Positions 16,404-24,110 of a stretch of 64,000 nucleotides of DNA are shown here, one piece after another. The position numbers were made by a program, and so were the translations under genes. Each line of letters starts with the position of its first letter. Position 1 is the stretch's first letter. The notes under the pieces are model-generated. The model saw nothing but the letters and a program-made list of their open reading frames with translations. It was not told the origin of the DNA and made no database searches. This DNA is from Bacilli bacterium (GTDB lineage: Bacteria > Bacillota > Bacilli > Paenibacillales > NBRC-103111): positions 1 to 64,000 of the forward strand of contig JAQBPR010000093.1 in NCBI GenBank assembly GCA_028287395.1, read 5' to 3'.

Positions 16404-16832
16404 TTGTTTAATAAAACCTACTCTGTAGAAGAGGTCAGCAGCCAATTTGGGATTACACCTCGAACACTGCATTATTACGAGGAAATTGGTTTAATCTCTG
16501 AAATTCCAAGAACAGAAGGCGGCCATCGTTTTTATAACCAACAAATTGTCGATCAGTTGAGTCACATTATCCGGATCAAAAATTTACTTGGCATTTCATT
16601 GCAAGCCATCGCGCCTATTCTCGCAGCAGAGAAAAATTTGGAACAAATCAAAGATTTATACCACAAAGAAGATTCGGACGATCAGAAGCTAAAGCTTCTG
16701 GAGCAGTGTTCTGAGCTTTTACAATCATTAACCCATACGATTGATGATAAGATCCGAAATTTGCAATTGCTGCGAGAAGGTTTTGCGAAAAGATTAGAAA
16801 AAGTCAATGTACTGCTTAAAGAGAGATCATAA
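16404..16832 (+). CDS. MerR-family transcriptional regulator
   Basis: 142 residues. The N-terminal winged helix has YSVEEVSSQFGITPRTLHYYEEIGL (about 6-30) and GHRFYNQQIVDQL near 42, diagnostic for MerR. A long dimerisation helix follows (75-135). There is no cysteine metal-binding loop, so a drug or organic ligand is more likely than a metal. The initiator is TTG at 16404, with AAAGGA 10 nt upstream; the nearby ATGs are out of frame. The MFS exporter starts 23 bp downstream, so the pair is an inducible efflux operon. Confidence 0.9.
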   Translation: MFNKTYSVEEVSSQFGITPRTLHYYEEIGLISEIPRTEGGHRFYNQQIVDQLSHIIRIKNLLGISLQAIAPILAAEKNLEQIKDLYHKEDSDDQKLKLLEQCSELLQSLTHTIDDKIRNLQLLREGFAKRLEKVNVLLKERS

Positions 16833-16855
16833 TATACAAGGAGTGATCAAGAACC

Positions 16856-18295
16856 ATGAACAACTCAAATAAAAAATGGTGGATTTTATCCGTAACAAGC
16901 TTAGGTTCCTTACTTTCTGCATTAAATTTCAGCACATTGATTATCGCCTTACCGGATTTAATTCGTGGTTTGCATGCTACTGTGCTTCAAGCTATGTGGG
17001 TTTTGCTTTCTTATATGGTGGCTCAAACAGTCGTCGTGCTTTTGGCAGGAAGTCTGGCAGACCGCTTCGGACGCAAGAAATTGTATCTTTGGGGTATGAT
17101 TTTATTTACCTTTGTTTCCTTATTAGCCGGATTCGCTTCTTCTGCCCCCTTGCTTATTATCCTTCGTATCCTCCAAGGGGTTGGCGGGGCCATGGTTATG
17201 GCTAACAGTACGGCTATCGTTGCAGACGCATTTCCTAAAAAAGAATTGGGACGAGCGCTTGGCCTGAATATCACGGTTGTAGCGGTGGGACAAATTATCG
17301 GACCCGTATTGGGTGGTTGGCTAACCATTACTTATGGCTGGCAATGGACATTTTGGTTTAATGTGCCGCTAGGCATTATTTCTGTCGCTTGGGGCATCTG
17401 GGCGATGGGCTTCACGGATATTATAAATACTCAGAAAAAGAAAACAGATACTTGGGGCTTAATAACTTATTCGCTTAGCGTTACGGGCCTTTTGCTTGCC
17501 TTAACATGGGGTCCGATTCAAAGCTGGACTTCGCCCGTCGTTTGGATTTCAGCGCTATTATTTATTGTCGCGTTTCCTATTTTCATCTCCATTGAAAGAA
17601 AACATCCCAACGCGCTGCTTCATTTGCCGTTGTTCAATAACCGCACCTTCTCCATGGGCATTATATCGGCAACTTTAAATGGACTTGCTCGAATGTCGGT
17701 CATGTTCATGCTTATTTTCTATTTCCAAGGTGCTTTGGCCTTTGACGCACTGCAAGCAGGTATAATGACGATCCCATTGGCTGTTGGCATGTTAGTCATG
17801 TCGCCTATCGCAGGTTGGTTGGGAGATCGATTTGGAGAGCGAATTCCGGCTACTGTCGGGCTATTCATTACCACTCTTGGACTCATCGGACTTTCCATGG
17901 ATATCGGTTTAACGACACCCTATTGGCGACTCGCTGTATGGATGAGCGTAATTAGTGTTGGCTCCGGGTTATTCAATTCCCCTAACTCCAGCAGTGTCAT
18001 GAATGCCGCAGGACCACAATTCCGCGGAGAAGCGTCGGGTATCCGCTCGCTTACGGTCAATTTGGGGATGATGCTGAGCTTTGCTTTTTCCATGCCATTG
18101 ATTACAAAAAATATTCCGCATGAAGCCATGCTCGCGATCTTTTCTGGAACTAAGGTTGGTATTGAGGGGGATGCTTCTTCATTAACGGGTTTTATTCATG
18201 GACTGCAGGCTGTATTTTGGTTCATGTCCCTTCTTGTCTTAATTGCCACCGTGCTTTCCTTTTTCCGCTCAGGGCGAAAAAAGATCCTCCAATGA
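16856..18295 (+). CDS. MFS drug:H+ antiporter, DHA2 (EmrB/QacA) type
   Basis: 479 residues with the fourteen-helix pattern of DHA2 exporters. The loop motif GSLADRFGRKKLYLWG near 65 and the antiporter motif VVAVGQIIGPVLGGWLT near 140-156 (GxxxGPxxGG) are visible, along with a second-half loop GWLGDRFGERIPA near 325. It probably exports a lipophilic toxic compound in exchange for protons. AAGGAGTG lies 12 nt before the ATG. It is co-transcribed with the MerR gene and followed by a strong terminator. Confidence 0.9.
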   Translation: MNNSNKKWWILSVTSLGSLLSALNFSTLIIALPDLIRGLHATVLQAMWVLLSYMVAQTVVVLLAGSLADRFGRKKLYLWGMILFTFVSLLAGFASSAPLLIILRILQGVGGAMVMANSTAIVADAFPKKELGRALGLNITVVAVGQIIGPVLGGWLTITYGWQWTFWFNVPLGIISVAWGIWAMGFTDIINTQKKKTDTWGLITYSLSVTGLLLALTWGPIQSWTSPVVWISALLFIVAFPIFISIERKHPNALLHLPLFNNRTFSMGIISATLNGLARMSVMFMLIFYFQGALAFDALQAGIMTIPLAVGMLVMSPIAGWLGDRFGERIPATVGLFITTLGLIGLSMDIGLTTPYWRLAVWMSVISVGSGLFNSPNSSSVMNAAGPQFRGEASGIRSLTVNLGMMLSFAFSMPLITKNIPHEAMLAIFSGTKVGIEGDASSLTGFIHGLQAVFWFMSLLVLIATVLSFFRSGRKKILQ

Positions 18296-18309
18296 CACAA
18301 CATAATATT

Positions 18310-18348
18310 AGGAACAGACTAGTGCTTCCGTAGTCTGTTCCTTTTTTT
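18310..18348 (+). terminator. Terminator of merR-MFS operon
   Basis: A 12-bp perfect stem (AGGAACAGACTA / TAGTCTGTTCCT) with a 9-nt loop is followed by a run of T. Confidence 0.95.
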
Positions 18349-18406
18349 AGCTGATAGCGGACTGATCTTTTTTCTGCATGGGCTCGCTCGGATAAATAAC
18401 ATCCAT

Positions 18407-18435
18407 TTGCTTAACATAACTTATTTTAGTATAAA
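18407..18435 (+). promoter_or_regulatory. Sigma-A promoter of the VOC-nitroreductase operon
   Basis: TTGCTT at 18407-18412, 17-bp spacer, TATAAA at 18430-18435. It lies 23 bp before the first ATG, just ahead of AAGGAGG. Confidence 0.65.
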
Positions 18436-18457
18436 TAATTAAAAAGGAGGTTTAATC

Positions 18458-18853
18458 ATGCCTGTTTCAAGAATAGAGCATATCGGTATCATGGTTAAAG
18501 ATTTAGAAGCTTCGATTAAATTTTATCGTGAGGTGGTGGGTTTAGAATTAAAGTATTCCCTCCTGCACACGGATCAGGTCATTCAACTTGCCTTTTTAGG
18601 CTTCTCCCATCAAGACGAAACAGAATTGGAACTGATCCATGGCTACAGCGGTGAGCTTGCGAATGAAGGGCGGTTTCACCACGTTGCTTTTAGGGTAGAT
18701 AATATCGAAGAGGAAATAGAAAGACTTGAAAACCTGAATGTTCACTTTCGGGATACTGAAATTACTACCTTACCTGATGGATCCAAATATATTTTCTTTT
18801 ACGGTCCTGATGGTGAATTTATCGAATTTTTCCAATCCACTCGTAATCTGTAA
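18458..18853 (+). CDS. VOC-family (glyoxalase/dioxygenase-like) protein
   Basis: 131 residues with two beta-alpha-beta-beta-beta modules of the vicinal oxygen chelate fold. Likely metal ligands are His in RIEHIGIMV (about 8), Glu in ELELIHGY (about 58), His in RFHHVAFRV (about 72) and Glu in GEFIEFFQ (about 122). KFYREVVGLELKY near 22-34 is typical. It could be lactoylglutathione lyase-like or a thiol/antibiotic-modifying member; the sequence alone does not decide. AAGGAGG precedes the ATG. The nitroreductase gene follows 13 bp later. Confidence 0.85.
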   Translation: MPVSRIEHIGIMVKDLEASIKFYREVVGLELKYSLLHTDQVIQLAFLGFSHQDETELELIHGYSGELANEGRFHHVAFRVDNIEEEIERLENLNVHFRDTEITTLPDGSKYIFFYGPDGEFIEFFQSTRNL

Positions 18854-18866
18854 GGAGGATAGTTCT

Positions 18867-19457
18867 ATGCAAGAGCAAATCCATAAAGAAGTGGCACAAT
18901 CTCGCCATGCAGAGCATCCGATTGACCCTATATTTCTTAATCGCTGGTCACCTCGCGCATTCTCGGAGCAAGAAATTCCTGAAGATGTTCTTCTTAGCAT
19001 CTTTGAAGCCGCACGCTGGGCTCCATCCGCAAGTAATGAACAGCCGTGGCGTTATATTGTAGCTGCAAATCAGACGGAACGTGAACGTTTCCATACGTTT
19101 ATTTCTCCATTTAATTTAGAATGGTGCAAGAAGCCCCCTGTTCTCGTTTTGGCCATTTCAAAAAAGACAGGTGCAAATGATAAATTTAACCGTACCCATG
19201 CCTTTGATGCTGGCACAGCATGGGGCTACTTGGCACTCGAAGCCATTCGACTTGGCCTGTTTACACATGGCATGGGTGGTTTCGATGCAGATAAAGCTCG
19301 AGAAACACTGCAAATCCCGGAGGATTATGATCTTCATGCTGTCATCGCTATTGGTTACCGCGGTGAAACATCTTCTCTTCCCGAACGCTATCAGGAACGG
19401 GAAACACCGAGCAATCGACGACAAACTAGTGAAACTATAGTTTCTTTTCTAGATTAA
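18867..19457 (+). CDS. Nitroreductase-family FMN oxidoreductase
   Basis: 196 residues. The family start is clear: NRWSPRAFSEQEIP near 25 (FMN phosphate-binding Arg/Ser) and AARWAPSASNEQPWRY near 49. GTAWGYLALEAIRLGL near 122 and VIAIGYRGE near 165 complete the fold. These enzymes reduce nitroaromatics, quinones or similar electrophiles with NAD(P)H. The open frame extends upstream into the VOC gene, but TAAGGAGGA sits 7 nt before the ATG at 18867, which fixes the start. Co-transcription with the VOC gene suggests a small detoxification unit (inference). Confidence 0.9.
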   Translation: MQEQIHKEVAQSRHAEHPIDPIFLNRWSPRAFSEQEIPEDVLLSIFEAARWAPSASNEQPWRYIVAANQTERERFHTFISPFNLEWCKKPPVLVLAISKKTGANDKFNRTHAFDAGTAWGYLALEAIRLGLFTHGMGGFDADKARETLQIPEDYDLHAVIAIGYRGETSSLPERYQERETPSNRRQTSETIVSFLD

Positions 19458-19460
19458 ATG

Positions 19461-19502
19461 ATAAACAGACCTACATATGTTAAGAATTGTAGGTCTGTTT
19501 AT
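19461..19502. terminator. Bidirectional terminator between convergent genes
   Basis: A 15-bp perfect inverted repeat (ATAAACAGACCTACA and its complement) with a 12-nt loop lies between the nitroreductase stop and the convergent NPCBM gene. The AAACA/TGTTT ends give short T-runs on both strands. Confidence 0.8.
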
Positions 19503-19515
19503 AGCATAATATTTT

Positions 19516-20262
19516 TTATTGCACAAGGTGGATTTCAGCAAAATCAATGTTTAATTCGTCCTTCTGATTACTTTCAAATTTAATTCTTAGTTTGAGTACA
19601 CCTGTTAGATTAGCATCCATTTCCAAGGGAAGATCTCCCCCTTTAATTTTCGGTGATGTGTATATCTCTTTTCCATCCCCAAAAACCCTCACAATCCCAC
19701 TAGAATTACTGTTTTTTGTAAAATCATCTATACCGATATATCCATACATCCGTTTATAATTTCCATTTAAATTGTAATCGATCGAGCCCCAATTATCCAA
19801 ATATTTTCCGATATACAACCCAAGACCATGACTATAGGTTTCATCCGCAATAGAGAATTCACTTCCGTATAAATGCTTATAATCATCATTGCCATTCCAT
19901 CGATTAAACGACAGGCCATCTTGTTGAGCCACTCCATCTAATCTTGCATACGCCAAACTGTTTAGTAAAACTGAATTGCCTTCCTTCCTACCCACCCATA
20001 TCGTATTGTTATCGCCATCCCACAATACATCTTTCCCTAATGCTTCACTAACAAAACGCAAGGGTACATAGGTCGATCCGTTATATATAAATCCATCGTT
20101 CACAATAGGTTTTTTTTCGACGCCATCAAACATAAATTTTATATTATTAAAATATACTTCAATTTGCGAGCTTTCCTCTGCATAAGCAACCGTTGCACTT
20201 AATAATGCGCAGCATAAGAAACCGATGACGAAACTCTTGATATTTTTTAAGCTTTTTATCAC
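19516..20262 (-). CDS. Secreted protein with copper-amine-oxidase N-terminal (stalk) domain and NPCBM domain
   Basis: 248 residues. A signal peptide of about 28 residues ends near VAYAEE. Residues about 35-95 form a stalk domain of the copper amine oxidase N-terminal family (YVPLRFVSEALGKDVLWDGDNNTIWVG). Residues about 100-247 look like an NPCBM carbohydrate-binding domain (GLGLYIG, YNLNGNYKRMYGYIGID, VRVFGDGKEIYTSP, LNIDFAEIHLV). It is likely cell-surface and glycan-binding; no catalytic domain is present. The start is GTG with GGAGAG 8 nt upstream. It converges on the nitroreductase gene. Confidence 0.88.
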   Translation of the reverse strand: MIKSLKNIKSFVIGFLCCALLSATVAYAEESSQIEVYFNNIKFMFDGVEKKPIVNDGFIYNGSTYVPLRFVSEALGKDVLWDGDNNTIWVGRKEGNSVLLNSLAYARLDGVAQQDGLSFNRWNGNDDYKHLYGSEFSIADETYSHGLGLYIGKYLDNWGSIDYNLNGNYKRMYGYIGIDDFTKNSNSSGIVRVFGDGKEIYTSPKIKGGDLPLEMDANLTGVLKLRIKFESNQKDELNIDFAEIHLVQ

Positions 20263-20372
20263 GACTCGATCTCTCCATTCATTTTTTTTGATAGAACACT
20301 ATAAAAAGGACCCATAAATTGTTATGATGAGTCCAAAGCGAATTGTAAATATATTTTGGTGAGGTCATCGAA

Positions 20373-20681
20373 TTGAAAGCTGCGATATATGTAAGAACAG
20401 GATCAACCGATCAGTCCATTTATTACCAAATTGCGGTTTGCAGGAAGTTTATCGGAGAGAAAGGCGGAGAAGTCGTAGAGGTTTATAGTGATAAGGGTGT
20501 CAATGCCCACACTTTGGACCGAGCTGGTTTAAACCGGCTTCTAAACGATGCGGCAATGCAAAAATTCGACACTCTGGTAGTAACAGAATACGAGCGTTTA
20601 TATCGCAGTCAAAAATTTATTGATTCCTTATTATTACAGCTGCATGAATACAATATTATGGTAATTATGGCTAAGGAATAA
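20373..20681 (+). CDS. Stand-alone serine recombinase (resolvase) N-terminal domain protein
   Basis: 102 residues that match only the catalytic domain of serine recombinases: AAIYVRTGSTDQSIYYQ at the start, a DKGVNAHTLDRAGLNRLL segment near 49, and TLVVTEYERLYRSQKF near 69. A serine candidate is in TGSTDQS. The large zinc-ribbon and coiled-coil regions and the DNA-binding helix-turn-helix are missing, and the frame ends cleanly at MAKE. It starts at TTG (20373) with GAGGTC 6 nt upstream. It may be a degenerate or regulatory protein; site-specific recombination by it alone is doubtful. No mobile-element ends are seen around it. Confidence 0.75.
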   Translation: MKAAIYVRTGSTDQSIYYQIAVCRKFIGEKGGEVVEVYSDKGVNAHTLDRAGLNRLLNDAAMQKFDTLVVTEYERLYRSQKFIDSLLLQLHEYNIMVIMAKE

Positions 20682-20683
20682 GC

Positions 20684-20938
20684 TTATCTCACCTTGTTGA
20701 TCACATACACCTTTTTCTTTTTCAACGGAACATTATAAGACTTCCCATGGTCATTACGATGAACAAATGTCTCGTAGATATTCAAAACAAAATATTTGTC
20801 AGCAGATCTTTCCGTAAACATCGAAGTTTCTTCGCAGAGTACGATCACATCGTTATAGCCAATAAAGTAAAGGATTTCTTTGGATGTGTAAGTCTCACCT
20901 AATATTAAGTCATGGGGTACTTCACTCATATATACCAT
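20684..20938 (-). CDS. Hypothetical 84-residue protein
   Basis: No family recognised. AAAGGTGG sits 8 nt before the ATG at 20938, so this start is preferred over upstream codons. The protein starts MVYMSEVPHDLILG, contains short beta-rich stretches (IGYNDVIVLCEE, KYFVLNIYETFVHR) and ends in a basic tail with KKKKVYVINKVR. It converges on the recombinase-domain gene with only 2 bp between stop codons. Confidence 0.55.
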   Translation of the reverse strand: MVYMSEVPHDLILGETYTSKEILYFIGYNDVIVLCEETSMFTERSADKYFVLNIYETFVHRNDHGKSYNVPLKKKKVYVINKVR

Positions 20939-21115
20939 AGATTTGACCACCTTTATGAAAATTTTAGCGAATTTTATGCTTATTATGTTAGACAATCTTT
21001 ATAACTGAAAAGTTTTAGAAAATGATGATTGTAATACAAATGTATTGTACCCTTTACCTTGTTGTAATAGAGCAAGTCTATAATAGAGTTACCTCCTTTT
21101 TTCATATAATAACTT

Positions 21116-21154
21116 AGACCTACTACCTTTATGGGTTGTAGGTCTCTTTTTTTT
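21116..21154 (+). terminator. Hairpin with T-run, apparently orphan terminator
   Basis: AGACCTAC / GTAGGTCT stem with a 14-nt loop followed on the plus strand by CTTTTTTTT. No plus-strand gene lies within 430 bp upstream (20996-21115 holds no open frame). It either ends read-through from the recombinase-domain gene or a short unrecognised RNA. Confidence 0.6.
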
Positions 21155-21163
21155 ATACCCCAA

Positions 21164-21634
21164 CTAAATGCTTCCCTGAGAAACAGGTTTATTGGAAGGC
21201 CGAATAAGCATCCTTAGAATAAGTAAAATAACGCCCACATTGATGGCTAGATCCGCGAAATTAAAAATCCCAAAAATACCAAAGCCAAACTGCGGATTCA
21301 CAAAATCAGTCACTTTATTGTAAACCAGGCGGTCTATTCCATTTCCAATAGCGCCTCCAAGCAATAACGCTACCGTCCACTCGAGAAAACGTCCCTGTAT
21401 TTTCCCTTTCCATCGATAATAAATCGCGATACCCACAAAAAGGAGAGCAACTATAATAAAAAACCATCTTTGTCCCTGCAATATACTAAAAGCCGCCCCC
21501 GTGTTTTGATAATATGTAAAGTCAAGTACATCCTTCCATATCGAAGTTGTTTGTCCTATCTCCATATGGGTTCGTATCAAGTATTTAGTTACCTGATCCA
21601 AGAGAATGATTAGAGCAATTAAAGCATAAAACAT
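21164..21634 (-). CDS. lspA: Signal peptidase II (lipoprotein), paralogue 1
   Basis: Membrane aspartic peptidase that removes signal peptides from prolipoproteins. About 156 residues from the ATG at 21634; an earlier ATG (21646) abuts the GGAAGG, so the second is better placed. Four helices are visible. Conserved boxes are intact: LDQVTKYL near 12, YQNTGAAFSI near 42, the catalytic Asp in GNGIDRLV near 101, and FNFADLAIN near 123. It is the third gene of a unit with a redoxin-like gene and a DUF2203 gene. Two other lspA genes lie at 22794-23273 and 42961-43473. Confidence 0.93.
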   Translation of the reverse strand: MFYALIALIILLDQVTKYLIRTHMEIGQTTSIWKDVLDFTYYQNTGAAFSILQGQRWFFIIVALLFVGIAIYYRWKGKIQGRFLEWTVALLLGGAIGNGIDRLVYNKVTDFVNPQFGFGIFGIFNFADLAINVGVILLILRMLIRPSNKPVSQGSI

Positions 21635-21673
21635 CGTTTTTTCCATCCTTCCAGAAGCTCGGCTTGAATAGCA

Positions 21674-22075
21674 TTAAGCGATCGGTTTACGACCAGAGAA
21701 CCCTTCATTTCGACTATGATAATAGCTGATACGCTCTTCTCCTTGCCTCCAGCAGAGTAAGACTTCCTCTCCATTGAGAATAGCTGGGAAATCAACAAGT
21801 CCGATATCCATATCTTTCAGTTCGATCCCTTTCAGCTGAAAGCCCTTAATATGACTATTTGCCTCTATTTGGAGAAATTCCAGTTCCGTTTCAATCATAA
21901 AAAATGGATCACCGTTCAATGAGCCTTGTGTTCCCTTTTGAATTTCCTTCCTTCTGCGCAGGTCGAGATATTTCTCTTCAAATTGTTGTTTAATTTTTTG
22001 AATCGTACGCAATTCCTGATCTACAATAGGGAGGTGCTGATTGGCTTCCTCTAAAGTAAAATATTTGTGTGACAT
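21674..22075 (-). CDS. DUF2203 family protein
   Basis: 133 residues: the start MSHKYFTLEEANQHLP and the acidic, helical middle followed by DMDIGLVDFPA and VLLCWRQGEERISYYH near the C-terminus are the hallmarks of DUF2203 (function unknown). Residues 20-60 are predicted coiled helix, rich in E, K, Q and R. The ATG at 22075 has AAAGGAGG 9 nt upstream; longer frames into the upstream gene are ignored. The function is not known. It lies between the redoxin-like gene and lspA and is probably co-transcribed with both. Confidence 0.85.
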   Translation of the reverse strand: MSHKYFTLEEANQHLPIVDQELRTIQKIKQQFEEKYLDLRRRKEIQKGTQGSLNGDPFFMIETELEFLQIEANSHIKGFQLKGIELKDMDIGLVDFPAILNGEEVLLCWRQGEERISYYHSRNEGFSGRKPIA

Positions 22076-22100
22076 GTATAGCACCTCCTTTGTGTAATTT

Positions 22101-22682
22101 TCATACCAAATCACAAGCATCCGCTGGCATCCAATGTTTTTCCTGGCCTTCCCATTTCACATTACAGCCAATCGGATTGGTAACTGATATGGGGATAGCG
22201 CTCCCTGCCAAATAAGAACTTAATGCATTTTCCAAATCATAGACCGTATTCTTGCTTGCATCTCTTGGCGAATCAACTGCCCGTCCCGTATAAACCAGCT
22301 TGCGTTCTTCGTTAAAAACATAAAAATGCGGCGTTCGGAGTGCACCGTAGGCGAGAGCAGTTTCTTGGCTTTCGTCGTACAAATACGTCCAAGGAAAGTT
22401 TTGTTCCTTCATTCTTTCTACCATTTTATCGTAAGAATCATCTGCATGCACATGGACGCTATTCGAATTGATCGCGACAAATGCTACTCCCTGAGGGATG
22501 AATTTCTCCGCTGTCCTACGAGTAACTTCATCTGAACCAAGCACGTATGGACAATGATTGCATGTAAAAAACACAACCAATACTTTCGCTTCCGCAAAAT
22601 CATGAAGATTATAGGAATGACCATCTGTTGCCATCAAATGAAAATCTGGTGCTTGCTCATGAATGGATAATGTAAATGCCAT
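22101..22682 (-). CDS. Thioredoxin-fold redoxin/peroxiredoxin-like protein
   Basis: 193 residues, cytosolic. The AhpC/TSA-like fold starts with [20 protein letters not shown] near 9; the active site is [14 protein letters not shown] near 38 (C-x2-C). AFVAINSN near 65 and [18 protein letters not shown] near 112 are typical of the YneN/redoxin family. There is no signal peptide. It probably acts as a thiol reductant or peroxidase; the partner is unknown. Start ATG with AAAGGTGG upstream. It is the first gene of a unit with DUF2203 and lspA. Confidence 0.87.
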   Translation of the reverse strand: MAFTLSIHEQAPDFHLMATDGHSYNLHDFAEAKVLVVFFTCNHCPYVLGSDEVTRRTAEKFIPQGVAFVAINSNSVHVHADDSYDKMVERMKEQNFPWTYLYDESQETALAYGALRTPHFYVFNEERKLVYTGRAVDSPRDASKNTVYDLENALSSYLAGSAIPISVTNPIGCNVKWEGQEKHWMPADACDLV

Positions 22683-22730
22683 AGGAATCCACCTTTCATC
22701 ATGTACTTTACCACTATTTCCAATAGGAAT

Positions 22731-22759
22731 ATTATATACTTATTGATTTTATGATTCAA
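22731..22759 (-). promoter_or_regulatory. Sigma-A promoter of the redoxin-DUF2203-lspA unit
   Basis: Minus strand: TTGAAT at 22759-22754, 17-bp spacer, TATAAT at 22736-22731, about 48 bp before the redoxin start. Confidence 0.75.
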
Positions 22760-22784
22760 CAAACCTGAATTATTCTAAGCGTAT

Positions 22785-22819
22785 TTAAAAAACCTACTGC
22801 ACTTTTGAGTTAGTAGGTT
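22785..22819 (-). terminator. Terminator overlapping the 3' end of the second lspA
   Basis: The stem AACCTACT / AGTAGGTT with a T-run uses the last codons of the preceding lspA gene as its 5' arm, so the hairpin is partly coding. The stop codon TAG lies in the 3' arm. Confidence 0.8.
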
Positions 22820-23273
22820 CCTGCTTTTTCTCCATGATAAACTGAATAAGAAAGCCCAAGAAAATTATTAAAATACCTAGATTAATCATCAGATCTGCTA
22901 TGTTTAAAATTCCACCCGACGGTTTAAATTGAATGAAGTCTGTTACTTTGCCAAACACAATGCGATCCACAACATTCCCAATCCCGCCTCCAAGCAGGAT
23001 CGCACAACCGCTCAGGATCACTCGACTGGTGATCATCCGTTTCCAACGCAAATAAAAAACAAAGCCAATAAATAATAAAGATAAAGGAATAACCAAAAAC
23101 AACGAACCTTTGCCTTGCAGCAAGCCGAAAGCAGCTCCGTGGTTTTCGTAAAGCGTCAATGTAATACGATGCCAGACAGCAAAATGCTCATTCAATTTTA
23201 GGTAGGTTCGAGCAAGATATTTTGACCATTGATCAATCCAAACTACGAACAGGATGATAATATAAAAATACAT
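22794..23273 (-). CDS. lspA: Signal peptidase II, paralogue 2
   Basis: Prolipoprotein signal peptidase, about 159 residues. Catalytic boxes are complete: IDQWSKYLART, YENHGAAFGLL, GNVVDRIVFG and LNIADLMINLG. Four membrane helices are seen. The frame could begin at 23285, but AGGAG abuts that ATG, so the ATG at 23273 is preferred. It is a monocistronic gene with its own promoter and terminator, right upstream of the redoxin-DUF2203-lspA unit. It differs widely from paralogues 1 and 3 outside the conserved boxes, so it is not a recent duplicate. Confidence 0.92.
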   Translation of the reverse strand: MYFYIIILFVVWIDQWSKYLARTYLKLNEHFAVWHRITLTLYENHGAAFGLLQGKGSLFLVIPLSLLFIGFVFYLRWKRMITSRVILSGCAILLGGGIGNVVDRIVFGKVTDFIQFKPSGGILNIADLMINLGILIIFLGFLIQFIMEKKQEPTNSKVQ

Positions 23274-23326
23274 GGCTCCGACCATCTCCTAGAGAAGTTC
23301 AATTAACCAACAATTAAATTGCCTCA

Positions 23327-23356
23327 ATTGTAACCCAAACTTATACAGAAGCACAA
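23327..23356 (-). promoter_or_regulatory. Sigma-A promoter of the second lspA
   Basis: Minus strand: TTGTGC at 23356-23351, 18-bp spacer, TACAAT at 23332-23327. Confidence 0.55.
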
Positions 23357-23416
23357 GAATTAGCGCGAAATATATCCGCCAAATATAGTATAATCGCATT
23401 ATTAGGGGGATCGCTT

Positions 23417-24100
23417 ATGAAGATCAAAACGCTTTCACGAGTTTGTCTATTATTGCTGTTCATCATCCTAATTTCCATTTACTATGAAGGCAGGGAGCTG
23501 AGACCAATAAAAATATCAAAAGTATCCGTGATTTCACAGTTTCCGGAGCTCCCGACAGGCTGTGAAGCTACAGCAGCGGCAATGCTTTTAAAATGGGCTG
23601 GTTTGAAAGTCACAAAGCAAGAGGTGGCAAAAGCGCTCCCTAAAGGGAATCTTCCAAACGAGGTCAACGGCAGCTTGATTGGCGGGAATCCGGAAGTTGT
23701 GTTCGTCGGAGATCCTTTTTCGGACGATTCATATGGTGTCTTCCATAAGCCGATCCATGATGTGATCAACAAGTTTCTCCCAGGCAAAGCAGTCGATTTA
23801 AGCGGTCGCCCATTTGAAAGCTTGCTGCATCAGATTGATAAAAAAATTCCTGTCATTGTATGGGCCACTATCGGAATGATCGAACCAGAGATTTCAACGG
23901 AATGGGTCGACTCAAAAGGAAATAAAGTTGTTTGGAAAATACCTGAACATGCCCTGCTTTTGACAGGATTTGATGATGAATTTGCTTATTTGAACGACCC
24001 TTATACTGGGACGGAAAGAAAGGTAAATTTACAAAAATTTAAGGACATTTGGCATGCTATGGGGAGCCAAGCGGTTACTATTGCTGAACATCGTACATAA
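23417..24100 (+). CDS. C39-like cysteine peptidase, secreted or membrane-anchored (YvpB type)
   Basis: 227 residues. Residues about 5-22 form a hydrophobic N-terminal anchor or signal. The peptidase C39-like fold has the catalytic Cys in PTGCEATAAAML near 48, the His in EHALLLTGFDD near 181 and Asp/Asn in LNDPYTG near 195. The GRPFESLLHQIDKKIPVIVWATIGM segment near 140 is typical of YvpB/peptidase_C39_2 proteins. Substrate unknown. Start ATG with AGGGGGATC upstream. It converges on the MFS gene. Confidence 0.82.
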   Translation: MKIKTLSRVCLLLLFIILISIYYEGRELRPIKISKVSVISQFPELPTGCEATAAAMLLKWAGLKVTKQEVAKALPKGNLPNEVNGSLIGGNPEVVFVGDPFSDDSYGVFHKPIHDVINKFLPGKAVDLSGRPFESLLHQIDKKIPVIVWATIGMIEPEISTEWVDSKGNKVVWKIPEHALLLTGFDDEFAYLNDPYTGTERKVNLQKFKDIWHAMGSQAVTIAEHRT

Positions 24101-24110
24101 AAGATAGGGA

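Noticed and set aside
20373-20681. Prophage or integrated element around the recombinase domain
   Set aside because: No integrase partner, terminal repeats, attachment duplication or phage genes are seen in 18-24 kb.
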